Source: Eledone cirrhosa
Lineage: Eukaryota; Mollusca; Cephalopoda; Octopoda; Eledonidae
Length of the DNA: 64,000 bases
Direction: 5' to 3'
Assembly: GCA_964016885.1 (NCBI GenBank)
Contig: OZ024740.1
Span: 303,352,248-303,416,247 of the forward strand
The notes under the pieces were generated by a model that did not search any database, was not told the origin of the DNA, and saw nothing but the letters and a program-made list of their open reading frames with translations. The stretch's first letter is position 1, and every line of letters begins with the position of its first letter. The position numbers were made by a program, and so were the translations under genes. Of the stretch, positions 23,640 through 34,275 are shown in pieces.

Positions 23640-23880
23640 TTTGAAGATGACCACAATTGGGTGGAGAATCTTTGGCTGTGGGCCGAGAGGTGCCTGGTAA
23701 GGCCTATCTGGACTTGGAAACCATACCCACATGTGGGACACATGTTAGTAAGTGCTGCAGAAGAAGTAGATGTAGCTCATGCCTTGCATGTAGAGCGCTT
23801 CCTCTGAACCTCTGCAATGTATCTGGTTTCTGCTGCATCTGCTCCCTCAAAGATTTTGCTTTTCTAGGTTGGGTAAGTGA
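23640..23880 (-). mobile_element. LINE C-terminal fragment with C2H2 zinc finger
   Basis: Minus-strand translation contains MCPTCGYGFQVQIGLTRHLS followed by AHS, a CxxC-x12-H-x3-H finger, preceded across a stop by QRKRSTCKA and TSTSSAALTN. A basic stretch, then one C2H2 finger of the RIGLxxHxxxH type, is how several mollusc and cnidarian LINE proteins end. The plus-strand 99-residue frame here is a shadow. Confidence 0.5.
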
Positions 23881-24115
23881 TTCCCAATCACAGAGGCACG
23901 TAACAGTATTATTGCAATCAATTACTTGTGCTGAGAAGTCAACCCATATCCAATAGACTGACTACTACTACATATTTCCTGAATACTTTAAACTTTATTA
24001 TATTTAAGTAGTAGTAGTAGTAGCAGTAGCATCAACATTAGTAGTGTCAGCAATAGTAGCAGTAACAGCTGTAAATCCAATTAATATCCAATGTTAATAA
24101 ATTAATGATATTATC

Positions 24116-24182
24116 CCCGAGGTTAACTTTGCCTTTCATCCTTACGGGGTCGATAAAATAAAGCACCAGTAATGTATATAAT
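24116..24182 (+). repeat. S1 SINE fragment
   Basis: CCGAGGTTAACTTTGCCTTT through AATAAAGCACCAGTAATG, then it breaks off at the AAT tail of the next LINE. Confidence 0.75.
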
Positions 24183-25372
24183 AATAATAATAATAATGAA
24201 ATATTGTGTACAGTGCTCAGGTGCACTACAACTCATCAAAAAGTGTATGTATAGTACATAGGGTAATATACAAACGTCAGGAAAATGAACAGTGCATGAG
24301 TCATGATATACACGTGTGCATGTGTATGGAAGGGGTACATCAGGTGTAGTTTTGGCGTATTTCGGGAAGCATGAGGGTTTTAAAGGATGCAGTGTCTCGA
24401 CAGCTAACAACTGACGCAGGCAGTTTGTTCCATGCTTCAGCAACTCTGAGCGTGAAAAAATGTTTACGAAAGTCATGGGGGCTGTGCTGTTTTCTGATTT
24501 TGTAGGCATGTCCACGTGTGTTAGACACATGGAGATCAAAAAGGTGCTCAGGGTTGTTGTTGGCGAGATGGTTAATAACTTTGTGGGTGTTTACCAAGTC
24601 CATTGCCAGAGCATGGATTCATTGAAGCTCCGACGAGCTTCAATGAATCCATGCCCAGGGAAGCAAGGCGTTCAGAGTATGGTAGGTGTCTGATGGAGGG
24701 TATGCACTTGGTTGCACGTCTCTGAACAGTTTCCAGGCGGTCAATGTTCTGAGCAAGATAGGGGTTCCAGACTGATGATGCAAATTCCAAGTGTGGTTGT
24801 ACCATAGCTGTATACAGCTTTAAATAGATGGCTGGAGAGCGGCTAACAAAGGTCTTGCTGAGTGGTGCCAAGACACCCTCGGCCTTCTTGACAATCTTGG
24901 AGACATGCTTTGTCCAACGCAAATCACTGCTGACAGTAATGCCCAGGTCACGTTCACAAGAGGACTTCTTGATATCAGTGTTGTGGAGGGAGTATGTGGA
25001 CGCTGGATTTTTCCTCCCAAAATGCATGGTGGTACACTTGTCCACAGCTAGCTTCAGTTGCCAGTCTGTGATCCATTGCTGCATTGTGTCCAGGTCTGAT
25101 TGTAGGAAAGAGTTGTAGATTTCAGGATCAGTCCTTTTGATTTCAAAGTACAGCTTGATGTCATCTGCATATTTCAGTACCGTGGCATTGTTTAAGTTGT
25201 CATCTATGTCATTAATATATGCCACAAACAAAAGGGGACCAAGAACAGATCCCTGTGGTACACCAGATGACATCTCATATGGTGAAGAATGCTGTCCTAG
25301 AACCGTGACTACCTCTTTTCGGCTGAGAATGAAGGATTTCAACCAGTTACATATCATTAACCTTATATAATT
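24183..25372 (-). mobile_element. CR1-like LINE, 3' portion, best copy
   Basis: A minus-strand frame of 261 residues (24572-25357) starts in the RT palm: SSGVPQGSVLGPLLFVAYIN, YADDIKLYFEIKRTDPEIYN, WQLKLAVDKCTTMHFGRK, then the thumb. After a frameshift near 24600 the C-terminal part continues in 24340-24603 (VSNTRGHAYK, FRKHFFTLRVAEAWNKLPAS). The 3' end is followed by (AAT)n at 24180-24197. The catalytic YADD is intact but the 5' half (endonuclease and RT fingers) is missing, so it is a dead-on-arrival copy. Confidence 0.85.
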
Positions 25373-25763
25373 TAATTGGAATAAAATTTTACCTTTTGGT
25401 CACTCTCCACATGTTTTATACTAGGTTTTCCATAACTTAATGTATTCATCTACTCTGCCTTTCAACCATATAACTCTTCAGCTAAACTATATGAAAATAT
25501 TCTCTATATATAGTATTGTCTTTGGCATGTTTAGTCCTTTCCTCTACAGACAGACCTGCTCATCTTTACCTCTTCCCCCCCTTTTTTCATTACTTAATTT
25601 GTTTTTATCTTTTTTTCATATATTTCCATCATTGTATAACTTCTGTCTGTAAAATATAGTTGACATATGTTTATGGATAACAGATAACAAAATAAAATAA
25701 AAGATTTTTTATTGTCTTTGTTCTATGCATAATCTGATGTCAACATACATATTTGTCTTGTAG

Positions 25764-25887
25764 ATAAAACCCAATTAGTTAAAAATGAAGCGACAAATCC
25801 ATTACCAGCAGATGAAGCATCATCAAACAAAAGGGAGATGGCACCGCTGAAGAAAGCCAGGGAATTATTTTCATACAACAACATGAA
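25764..25887 (+). CDS. GGT7: GGT7-like exon A: cytoplasmic tail
   Basis: Preceded by acceptor TTGTCTTGTAG and followed by donor GTAAGTG. The frame is two bases, 40 codons, two bases. The translation is polar and charged (EATNPLPADEASSNKREMAP, then LKKARELFSYNNM) with no hydrophobic run, fitting the intracellular tail of a type II membrane protein. It has no family signature of its own. Its assignment rests on the splice signals, the open frame, and the exact fit of its trailing AA with the leading G of exon B to make one Lys codon. It starts in phase 2, so an upstream coding exon must exist. I could not identify one in 1-25763. Confidence 0.75.
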
Positions 25888-25971
25888 GTAAGTGTAATTC
25901 CATCTGATTTTATTTCCTGTTGGAAACATGAAAAAACAGGAGTTAAAACTCAATTGTTGTGTTGGATAGAA

Positions 25972-26440
25972 TGGCACAGTTGCTCTGTTTAGTAAAATAC
26001 TGCTGTGACACTCTTTGGTAAAATACTGCTGTGACACTCTTTGGTAAAATACTGCTGTGGCCCTTTTTGTAAAATACTGCTGTGGCACTCTTTGATAAAA
26101 TACTACTGTGACATTTCCTGGCACTTCTTCATCCAACAATCACTGTCCATACACATCACATGACCATACCAATGCAGTCTTCTCTCCTGTACACCCTCTT
26201 GGATTTGGTAAAATACCGCTGTAGTTTTATTGGTAAAATTCTGCTGTGCCACTGGGATAAACTACGACAGTGTGTTTGGTCAACTACAACAGTGTCACTA
26301 TTTGGTAAACTACCACAGTGGTACTGTTTGGTAAACTACAACAGTGGCACTATTTGGTAAAATACAACCGTGGTACTGTTTAATAAAGTGCCAGTGGAAG
26401 TTTTTGTAGAATACTATAGTGGAATAAAATGCTGCAATGC
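25972..26440. repeat. Decayed minisatellite, unit about 26 bp
   Basis: Units resemble TTTGGTAAAATACTGCTGTG followed by ACACTC. They are regular at 25985-26110 and drift towards the right (GTAAACTACAACAGTG). The array starts 85 bp after the donor of exon A and is split by a LINE fragment at 26115-26205. Confidence 0.8.
26115..26205 (-). mobile_element. RTE-type LINE 3' fragment
   Basis: Minus strand reads QERRLHWYGHVMRM-like residues (here CIGMVM*CVW), matching the C-terminal stretch of the LINEs at 19243-22098 and 29579-31975. It lies within the minisatellite. Confidence 0.55.
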
Positions 26441-26629
26441 TTACCTATAGAGAACATTACTCTGAACAATAGTTCACATGCCACTACAGACAATAATTAC
26501 ACAATAATACTGAAAACAGTAAGAATTAATCTAAAAGTTTATTCTAAATCTAATTAACTTTTAATTATTTGATGTATTTGATCTTATGACATCTGTTCTT
26601 CTTAAGCTAATTATAGTCAGTTTGTAATT

Positions 26630-26725
26630 CTTCTAGTGGCTGTGTGGTTAAGAAGTTCACTTTTTTGGTGGTAGACTTAATCCATCGTCTAGTTTAACAC
26701 CACCACATGGTCCTTGGGTGCCTTT
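26630..26725 (+). repeat. Decayed tRNA-like SINE head
   Basis: GGCTGTGTGGTTAAGAAGTT is box-A-like and ACCACATGGTCC follows after about 50 bp. The B box is no longer clear. Confidence 0.4.
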
Positions 26726-26850
26726 AGTGAAGTCCATTCTGTTGCAAGTATTTGAACTGGGTCTCTAATTTGGGGATACTGCTCTGAAAATGGTCATGGG
26801 GATACTATCCTGAACAGGGTCATAGGCACTCCTTTCCTCTCTTCTCTTTG

Positions 26851-27003
26851 ACTAAATTAAAATCTTCCAACAAAATTTAATATAAGAACCTTACATTATG
26901 TTATTATCTTAGTAATGAAATAATTAATCATTTTAGTCCCTCAAAATTCTTCATTAATTAATGAAAATAGACTGTATTTCATTAGAAATATTATCATGAA
27001 AGG
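26851..27003. mobile_element. MITE-B copy, one end missing
   Basis: TTAAAATCTTCCAAC through TTATCATGAAAGGG, followed by TTAA at 27004-27007. Confidence 0.7.
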
Positions 27004-27109
27004 GTTAAGGAAGGTCTATAGCAATCAATGATCATAACTGATAATAAATAGATATTTCTATATCAATAGCAGCAACATAAACTGTTAGTGTTTTTTATGA
27101 AAATTTCTT

Positions 27110-27240
27110 AAAGATATATTTTTAACAGATATGAGGTCATTTGGTGGGATTTGTGCTGAAATGTTGAATATTATTAGTGTATAAAATAAGAAAATAACTG
27201 CTGTTTCCGAGACAATAACAAACTAAGTACAGTTTCCTAC
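27110..27240 (+). repeat. Unclassified repeat U, fragment
   Basis: GAGGTCATTTGGTGGGATTT, GTGCTGAAATG and AAAATAAGAAAATAACTGCT recur in similar form at 28270-28370, the start of a longer U copy. Confidence 0.5.
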
Positions 27241-27524
27241 AGTAGTCCGTGGCCTAGATTTCTAAGAAAAAGAGCAATTAAAAAAAAAAAGAGAAGTCTT
27301 AGTGTTACTTGTGTATGCTGTCACATAACTGGGATTTGAGACTTGGGTAAGTAGAAAACATTATGGAGCATAAAATAGCTCACTACTGTTTGTATGGTCA
27401 GCCAAATGTTCAAGTGTGTTAGAACAGTTTCAGGCAAGTTCAACTAATTCTTATTCTTGTTGTATGACATATGCACAATTGTTAGAAAGACAGATCGAGA
27501 TTGGTAAGCCAGACTAAGCATTAC

Positions 27525-27745
27525 TTGTAGTATCATGGATTGCCTCCTGGCCACTGGGAAAATGTCTAAGGGAACAATCCCGAACAACATGCAACACTGT
27601 CTGGTCAGGATCCTCACAGTCACATGTTGGACTGTCTTTCATTTTCCACAATGTAAATGATGGGCTGTCCTGTTATGTTGTGTGGATCCGATTAAGGGAC
27701 ACCCATTGCTTTTTAGGAAGGTCAAAGCTGGCTGGTTTAGATGTT
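27525..27745 (-). mobile_element. LINE C-terminal fragment with CxC...H...C motif
   Basis: Minus-strand translation: KKQWVSLNRIHTT, a stop, then WKMKDSPTCDCEDPDQTVLH and VVRDCSLRHFPSGQEAIHD. The order (LNRIRTG-type segment, WKMxDSPxCDC, then QTVxHIVxxCPLR) is the zinc-binding end of many LINE reverse transcriptases. It does not match either RTE copy in this window. Confidence 0.65.
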
Positions 27746-28254
27746 GGGGTCCTGGATCTATAGTAATTGTTTCTTGAGACATTCTAACCATATGCACATA
27801 GTCTCAATTCTGAGAAGTAGCGGATCTACCTCGAGCGGCTCTCTGATCTCTGAGCTTAGATCGATTCCTTCAATTATTGCACATATTAGTCAAAATTCAA
27901 AAAAGGGTTGTAGTTCAAAACAACACTCTTGTAAACTGAATTTTAAATCCCGCAAAATTCCTGGAAACCGCAAGATTAACAATAAGATAATCACAAAATG
28001 GTGATGAAGCAAAATTAGAGAGAATTTATTGATCGAACAAATAAGCAGTGTGAGCCATGTGAGAGAGAGAGAGAGAGAGAGAGAGACTAACAATTTGAGC
28101 AAAGAATTTAAAGAAAGTAAAAAATATGTTAGTTGTCATAGTCAACTGACCTGTGGCTAGATATGGCCAAATTGGCCAGAGCCAACTCTGCTGCTATCAG
28201 CCAATTCTGCTACCAAATGAGAGAGCAGCCACTATCTGTTCCCTGTTTTATAGG
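27746..28254. other. Spacer with (GA)n
   Basis: A GA run lies at 28062-28086. The 87-residue plus-strand frame at 27741-28004 has no recognisable family. Confidence 0.45.
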
Positions 28255-28803
28255 CAAGGGTGACCTCGTGCTGTGTTTGGTCATATGGCAGGAATTTGCA
28301 CTGAAATACTAAGATATCTATGCCTAAAATAAGAAAACAGCCATTATTTCAGTGATAAAGACAAACAGGCTATGTATGATTTTACTACTTATTTTAACCT
28401 TTTGTTGTTTTAATATGATGACTATTTTAATAAATGTTACTTAGTCTATACTAATTAAATTCTCTTATTTATAAAATAGTAAGAGGAAATGCATTCTCTA
28501 TCCTGTCAGCTGGGACTCAAAGGTGGAGGGAGGTATTTATTTGGAGGTGGAGGATACTCATTCGTAGTCACACATTTCCTTTTTTCACCCTACTTTCACT
28601 CACGAGAGCACAGATCCAAAGGAACTAAGATTTAAATGATGAAATTTACTCAGTGAAATATGATGATGATGATGATGAAATATATACAAGCTGTAAAACT
28701 TCTTTTTTTTGAGAGAAAAGGAGAGTTAATGTTATGGTCAAGGACTCATTACGGACTGAGACAATAGTCAGAAGTTTCTATCAATTTTTTACATCTCTCA
28801 GCT

Positions 28804-29078
28804 TACTCTCAGGTCTTGAATAATGCCCCCCCCCCCCTACACACACACACACACGTATTGAATTTTGCTAAAATATCCCCAGGGAAATTTTATTTTATGT
28901 GGTAGCATTCCTGTGACAATTAGTTTTCTTTATACATTAAAAAAACATTATACATGACAAAAAAAGAACATTACAAGAAATCCCATGTTTAAAATAAACA
29001 GGATGGATTGAGTTCTCTATTCTGTTTTTTGGTTTTTTTTTTTAAATCAAGGGAGACAACCTAGAAAAATTATCAATT

Positions 29079-29113
<35 letters not shown>

Positions 29114-29136
29114 TATTATTTGGGACCCAAGAGTAT
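28804..29136. mobile_element. MITE-A nested in repeat U
   Basis: TACTCTCAGGTCTTGAATAA at the left and TTATTTGGGACCCAAGAGTA at the right. It holds a C run (28828-28838) and CA runs (28843-28854, 29081-29110). Confidence 0.75.
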
Positions 29137-29172
29137 GTTAAAAGAAACAATCGAGTTATAATTTATTTTTAC

Positions 29173-29493
29173 AATATATGGTTAATGAAACAGATTTTTC
29201 AACAGGAATGATCATTTCTCTGGCAACATAAAATAAAATGAAATATATATTAACAAACATATTTTTGAGACCGGTAGAGGGTCGGACGCCATGCTTTCCA
29301 GCATAGTTACGTCCCTTTACGATCTGAGTTCAAATCCCGCCGAGGTTGACTTTGCTTTTCATTCTTACGGGGTCGATAAAATAAAGTACCAGTAATGAAC
29401 TGGGTAATTGCTGGCCTTGTGCCTAAAGTAGAAACAAATATATGGTTAATGAAACAGATTTTTCAACAGGAATGATCATTTCTCTGGCAACAT
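29173..29493 (+). mobile_element. Chimeric-head S1 SINE flanked by identical 57-bp direct repeats
   Basis: 29173-29229 and 29437-29493 are identical (AATATATGGTTAATGAAACA ... TCTGGCAACAT). Between them, 29230-29268 is an AT-rich leader ending TATTTTTGAGA that replaces the normal S1 head, and 29269-29436 is S1 from CCGGTAGAGGGTCGGACGCC on. The paralogous U copy has one version of the 57-bp word and no insert at about 35715-35775. The same leader-S1 joint occurs at 55110-55325. Confidence 0.85.
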
Positions 29494-29578
29494 TTACAAA
29501 GCAGCTGTCACACAAATCTGTTGCCAGACAAAATATTTTTCAGTTGTTCCTATTTCATAGTTCAATAATTGTGTGACC

Positions 29579-31975
29579 TCATCATCATCATCATCATCAT
29601 CAACGTTTAACGTTTTGTGTTTTGTTAGAGATGCCTACTGACTGTAGTAGGTTTTACTTTGTATTTTAGGTAAGGCGGGTCTTCTCTATTACTGAGTACC
29701 GCCAAAGGTCTCGGTCCAGTGACATTGTCTTGGAGAGGTGTAAGCGTGTGAGGTCAGAATTTATCATGTCGTCCCAGGTTTTTCTGGGTCTGCCTACTCC
29801 GTGGCTACCGTCTATCTTTATTGCCCTGCACTTTGTTATACAGCTGTCGTCTTTCATGCGCATCACGAGACCGTACCAATGTAGCCTTCTCTCGAGTAAA
29901 CAACATCTGATCCCTCTTATTTCTAATTTTTTCCTTAGTTCGTTTATGCTTAGCCGTTCACGTATATTACTATTGCACATCCAGCGGAGCATGCAAGCTT
30001 CGTTCCTCTCTAGTCTGCGTATATCCTCTGCACACAATGCCCAGGTCTCACTGCCATGCAGCATTGCTGTTCGTATGCAGGCATCGTATAACCTGCCTTT
30101 CATTTTTAGGGAGAACCCTTTAGCGGCTAATAGTGGTATAAGCTCTCTGAACTTTTTCCATCCAGTTCTGACTCTAGCTACTGTACTTTCAGATCACCCT
30201 CCCCCACTGTTGATTTTGTCACCCAGGTAACGGAAGCTGTCCACTATTTCTATAGAACCCTCTGCGCAATTGAAAGAGCTAGTATTTTGTGGGCACTTGC
30301 TGCTACTTATTGCACCAGAGCACCGGCCACATGTAAAATCTATGTTCTTAGTTAGCTTACCTGTGATCCCACTACATCTTTTATGCACCCATACTTTGCA
30401 TTTGGGACATAAAATGGAGTTTCTACCTACGCCTTTCCTACACACTGAGCATGGCCATTTCCCGGAAGGGACCGCCGCCTTATTTTCTTTCCTACAAACT
30501 AGAACTTTAGTCTTAGCCAGGTTAATTTTAAGGCCTTTTGATTCTAGGCCGTGCTTCCATGTTTGGAATTTCTTCTCTAGCTCGGTCATTGATTCAGCTA
30601 TGAGCGTTAGATCATCTGCGTATAGGAGTTCCCATGGGCAGCCGGTCTTGAACTCCTCTGTTATAGCCTGAAGGGCAATAATAAATAGTAGGGGGCTAAG
30701 AACAGAGCCCTGATGGACACCAATTTTTACGCTAAACTCTTCACTATATTCGTTGTTAATTCTAACCTTGCTGACTGTTTCTTTATACATGGCTTGTATA
30801 GCTCTCACAAGCCATTCGTCAACACCTAGTTTTCTAAGAGCCCACCAGATAATGGAACGGGGGACTCTGTCGAAGGCTTTCTCCAAGTCAACAAAAGCTA
30901 AGTATAGGGGTTTACTTTTAGCTAGGTACTTCTCCTGTAGTTGTCGTACAATGAAAAGAGCGTCTGTGGTACTTTTGCCTGACACAAACCCGAACTGCAT
31001 TTCATCTAAATCAATTCTCTCTCTGATTAGTTGCGCTATTACTTTTTCCGTGACCTTCATGACCTGGTCGATTAATTTAATGCCTCTATAGTTGCACCTA
31101 TCTAGGGCATCTCCTTTACCCTTGTAACAGTTAATGATGATGCTGCTATGCCAGTCCTTCGGAACAACCCCATTCTGTATGACTTGGTTTACTATCCGGG
31201 TGACCATGGTGTGTCCCACCGTTCCAGAGGCTTTCAGCATCTCAGCAACTATTTCTGAAGGCCCAGCCGCCTTACCCGTCTTCATATCTTTGATTGCCTT
31301 ACTTATTATACTACCTTCGACTAACACTGCTGGTCCCTCTATTGGGTCGATGTGGTGGAGACTGTCTTTCTCCCATTTGTTCTCCTCATTTAGAAGCCTT
31401 TCGTAGTGCCACTTCTAAGCTACCTTCTTATCAGCGTCAGTGATGGCAAGTATGCCATCATCATTAAGTACACACTTCTCCCCGACAATATCACGGTTTT
31501 CCTTGACACATTGCCTAGCAATCCTGAACACCTCACGTTCTTGGTCCTCACATTGTAGAACATGCTTGAACTTTCTTTCCTCTGCTTCCCTTCTTGCGAA
31601 GTACACTTGTCTCCTAGCTTCCCTCCTGGCCACTTGATAGTCTTCTCTACTTCCCCCATCCCGCCATACTTTCCAAGCCTGCTTTTTGGCCTTAATTGAC
31701 TCCTCCACCTTACTGTTCCACCACCATGTTACTCTCCTCCTACCTACAGGCCTGCTCCAGCCACAGACTTCGTCTGCCACTGTCAGCAGGTTTGCTTTCA
31801 GGAATTCCCACTGTTCCTCTATATTATACGACTCTAATTGCTCTTCCTTACTGTCGAAAGCATCAAGTAATATGCTTTGAAATTTATTTCTGGCTATGGG
31901 GTCCTTTAGCTTCCATATTTTTCTCCTGAGGACAGTCCTCTTCTGCTGTCTAGTACGTCTCGTCCTATACAATTC
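29579..31975 (-). mobile_element. RTE-type LINE, second copy, RT segment intact
   Basis: A minus-strand frame of 377 residues (30194-31327) holds the RT: AIKDMKTGKAAGPSEIVAEM, FVDLEKAFDRVPRSIIWWAL, KIGVHQGSVLSPLLFIIALQ, ELLYADDLTLIAESM with the catalytic YADD unbroken. A C4HC3 PHD-like module follows (CSVCRKGVGRNSILCPKC, then VWVHKRCSG and CGRCSG). After a frameshift near 30190 the C-terminus continues in 29666-30103 (GSETWALCAEDIRRLERNEA, ERRLHWYGLVMRM, GRPRKTWDDMI). Upstream, a stop near 31415 separates the RT from the linker frame (31415-31972). The endonuclease is absent, so it is 5'-truncated. The 3' tail is (GATGAT)n at 29579-29601. Confidence 0.87.
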
Positions 31976-32304
31976 ACATTACACAGAATTGATTTTTGTT
32001 TAGTTTATTATTGATATATTGACACCCAAAATTTTACGAAATTATAGAAAGTTATCTTTTATTTCAATAATATTGTATTCATCATCATCATAAGGTGAGT
32101 GTAGGCCTTACTGATAAAATTACATTCAAAATAATATGAAACTTCATTTTGATTATCTAAGAGACACAAATATTATTTCTTTATAGATTACATAGTGAAA
32201 TTAAATATTTTGTTAATGTTCATTAATCTATCCACATACCATGGGGCTAAAGTAGGAAATATTTAGTAAAACGGGAAGTGTGAAGATAGACAGAGAATAT
32301 AATA
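31976..32304. other. Spacer, nothing recognised
   Basis: AT-rich, no supported feature. Confidence 0.45.
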
Positions 32305-32470
32305 ATTATTTCTACTTTAGGTAATTTAGGGGGAGGTGAAAGTCAATTAAATCGACCCCAGTGCATTACTGGTAGCTAACCTCAGTGGGATTTGAACTCA
32401 GAAGGAAAAGAGCCACAACTATACAACGAAGCATGGTGTCCGATGCTCTACCGATATTGCCAATCCACAG
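32305..32470 (-). repeat. S1 SINE with internal deletion
   Basis: Jumps from TGCATTACTGGTA straight to GCTAACCTCAGTGGGATTTG, losing the TTTATTTTATCGACC block. Confidence 0.75.
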
Positions 32471-33007
32471 AGATTATAATAATGATAATAATAATTATGT
32501 GATGTCCGAATGTCTGAACTAGTATCCTCCACCTCCACCCTCTTACCCTCTACCCTTGGGTCCTGGTTTACAGGATGGAGAATACATTGTCCTGGAGAGT
32601 GGTGAAGGAGACGTGATGGAACAGCCACTTATAATCTATCTTGACACTTCCCAGTTTTACTAAATATTTCCTATGTTCATGAATTGTTCATATATTTGTA
32701 GACATGTCATATATTTTTACAGTATTGGCCAACTTAATAAAAGTTACTTTTTCAGAATACAAAGTATGAAGCAAATTTGTTTAGTGCTGTATGATATTTT
32801 TTTAACTGTGACTTATTTTATATAGCAAAATAATTCACATAAGATGTTTATAGTTTTAGTTCACTTTTAATAAACAATAACTAACTATATAATGATAATG
32901 ATATATTCATTTTATTATAATTACATTTTTTTTTTTTCAGAATATGATTGTATTTTATAATAAGCCTAATATCCCTGAATGTGAAACAATACCAGAGTAC
33001 TGTTCAC
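32471..33007. other. Spacer, nothing firm
   Basis: 32510-32610 has a faint reverse match to 28490-28580 (CCTGGTTTACAGGATGGAGA versus TCTATCCTGTCAGC). The rest is AT-rich. Confidence 0.4.
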
Positions 33008-33113
33008 ATACTCAGGGGTCTTGAATAATCGACCCCAACCACCACCACCACCACCACCATCCTGCTTATTAATTTTTCAGATGTTTTCTAACCCCCCCCC
33101 CCCCCCCCAACTA
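33008..33113. mobile_element. MITE-A end fragment
   Basis: TACTCAGGGGTCTTGAATAA then a CCA run and a C run of about 17 nt. Confidence 0.6.
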
Positions 33114-33166
33114 GACATGATGGTCCGTGGTTCATCTATTACTTCACTGTAGCAACTCACTTCACC

Positions 33167-33716
33167 TACTCTCTGGTCTCAAATAAACGTCAACCCCCAC
33201 CCTTTCCACTTATTAAATTTTGTTAATCTATATCCAGCAAAATTTTATTTTAACCATTTAATGTTCAAACCGGCCAGAATTCTCTACCTTTTTCTGTTGA
33301 AACTGGCTGTAACTGGTCACTCAAACTGATGTTAAGGTATTGTTCTCAAAATAAATACTTTCAAAATCTCATAGATTCGATTATTATGTGAGATAATTAT
33401 GTGAGATAAAGCATTTACCATGAAAATACAATAGTATAATAGAGTAATGTGAATGCTAAAGGGTTAAGTAGTAGCATTCCTGCAACAATTAATTTTCTTT
33501 AGACATTAAAAAACATTATACATGATAAAAAAAAGTACATTACTAGGAATCCCATACTTTATAAAATAAATAGGATGGGTTGGGGGGTCTCAATATGCAA
33601 ACTAAATAACTAATTCTGTTTTTTTTTTTTAAATCAACAGCGACAACCTAGAAAAATTACTAATTTTTCAATGCCCCGTTTATTCCACCCACCCCAACTA
33701 TTGGGACCCAAGATTA
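33167..33716. mobile_element. MITE-A interrupted by MITE-C
   Basis: Left part 33167-33253 (TACTCTCTGGTCTCAAATAA), right part from 33464 (AGTAGTAGCATTCCTGC) to CTATTGGGACCCAAGATTA. Removing 33254-33463 and one TTAA restores the family order. Confidence 0.8.
33254..33463. mobile_element. MITE-C with TTAA target duplication
   Basis: A 210-bp insert between TTAA (33250-33253) and TTAA (33464-33467). The ends CCATTTAATGTTCA and TGAATGCTAAAGGG are imperfect inverted repeats. TTAA duplication is typical of piggyBac-type transposition. The second copy is at 62170-62361, in the opposite orientation. Confidence 0.85.
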
Positions 33717-33804
33717 TGTGTGTGTGTGTATGGGGATGGGGGGGGGGGGGGGGGGTTCACACACAAATGTTTTTGACCACATTAAATAAAAAGTCCATCT
33801 AACT

Positions 33805-34267
33805 CAGAGATTCTCAAAGTGGGCAATACCGCCCCCTCCCCCTCTGGAGAGGGGCATTGAGAAGGTCCAAGGGGGCAATGGGGGTGGGTGGAGATGATAT
33901 AATAGTATATTAAATATCAAATGATACATATATATATATATAAAGTAAAATAAAAGTTATATAATATTGTTTTTATTCATAGTATATATTATATTATTTA
34001 TTATATATAAATTAACAATTGTATTTATTACTAGGCCACCTTTGACATGTTGAGTCACGCTCACTTACAAATAATTTTTAAATAATTAAAATATACACAG
34101 ACATGTGTATAATGTAAAATGAAATTGGAAGGCCCATATATATGTATATATATATATGTATGTGTGTGTGGTGTGTGTGTATACATATATGCGGGTATCT
34201 GTGACCTATATACACTGGTCACAAACACACACACATATGTATGGCCCAAAAAGTTTGAGAACCTCTG
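33805..34267. mobile_element. hAT-type non-autonomous element
   Basis: Starts CAGAGATTCTCAAAGTGGGC and ends (read inward on the other strand) CAGAGGTTCTCAAAC with GGGCC further in, so the terminal inverted repeats match at the outer 15 positions with one or two changes. It is flanked by 8-bp direct repeats ATCTAACT (33797-33804) and ATCTAATT (34268-34275). CAG ends with 8-bp duplications are the hAT hallmark. The interior is AT/GT-rich with no transposase. Confidence 0.8.
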
Positions 34268-34275
34268 ATCTAATT

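Larger units (their letters stand above)
28255..29530 (+). repeat. Unclassified repeat U, long copy with nested inserts
   Basis: Shares a string of blocks in the same order with 34970-35860: AATAAATGTTACTTAGTCTA, GATGAAATTTACTCAGTGAA, GGAGAGTTAATG, GGACTCATTACGGACTGA, GGTTAATGAAACAGATTTTT, GCAACATTTACAAA. MITE-A (28804-29136) and a SINE (29230-29436) are inserted in it. I recognise no coding motif and no terminal repeats. Confidence 0.6.

Noticed and set aside
29666..31972. Host gene of the CFDP2 type
   Set aside because: Endonuclease/RT words, a GATGAT tail and a second decayed copy show that it is an RTE-type LINE.
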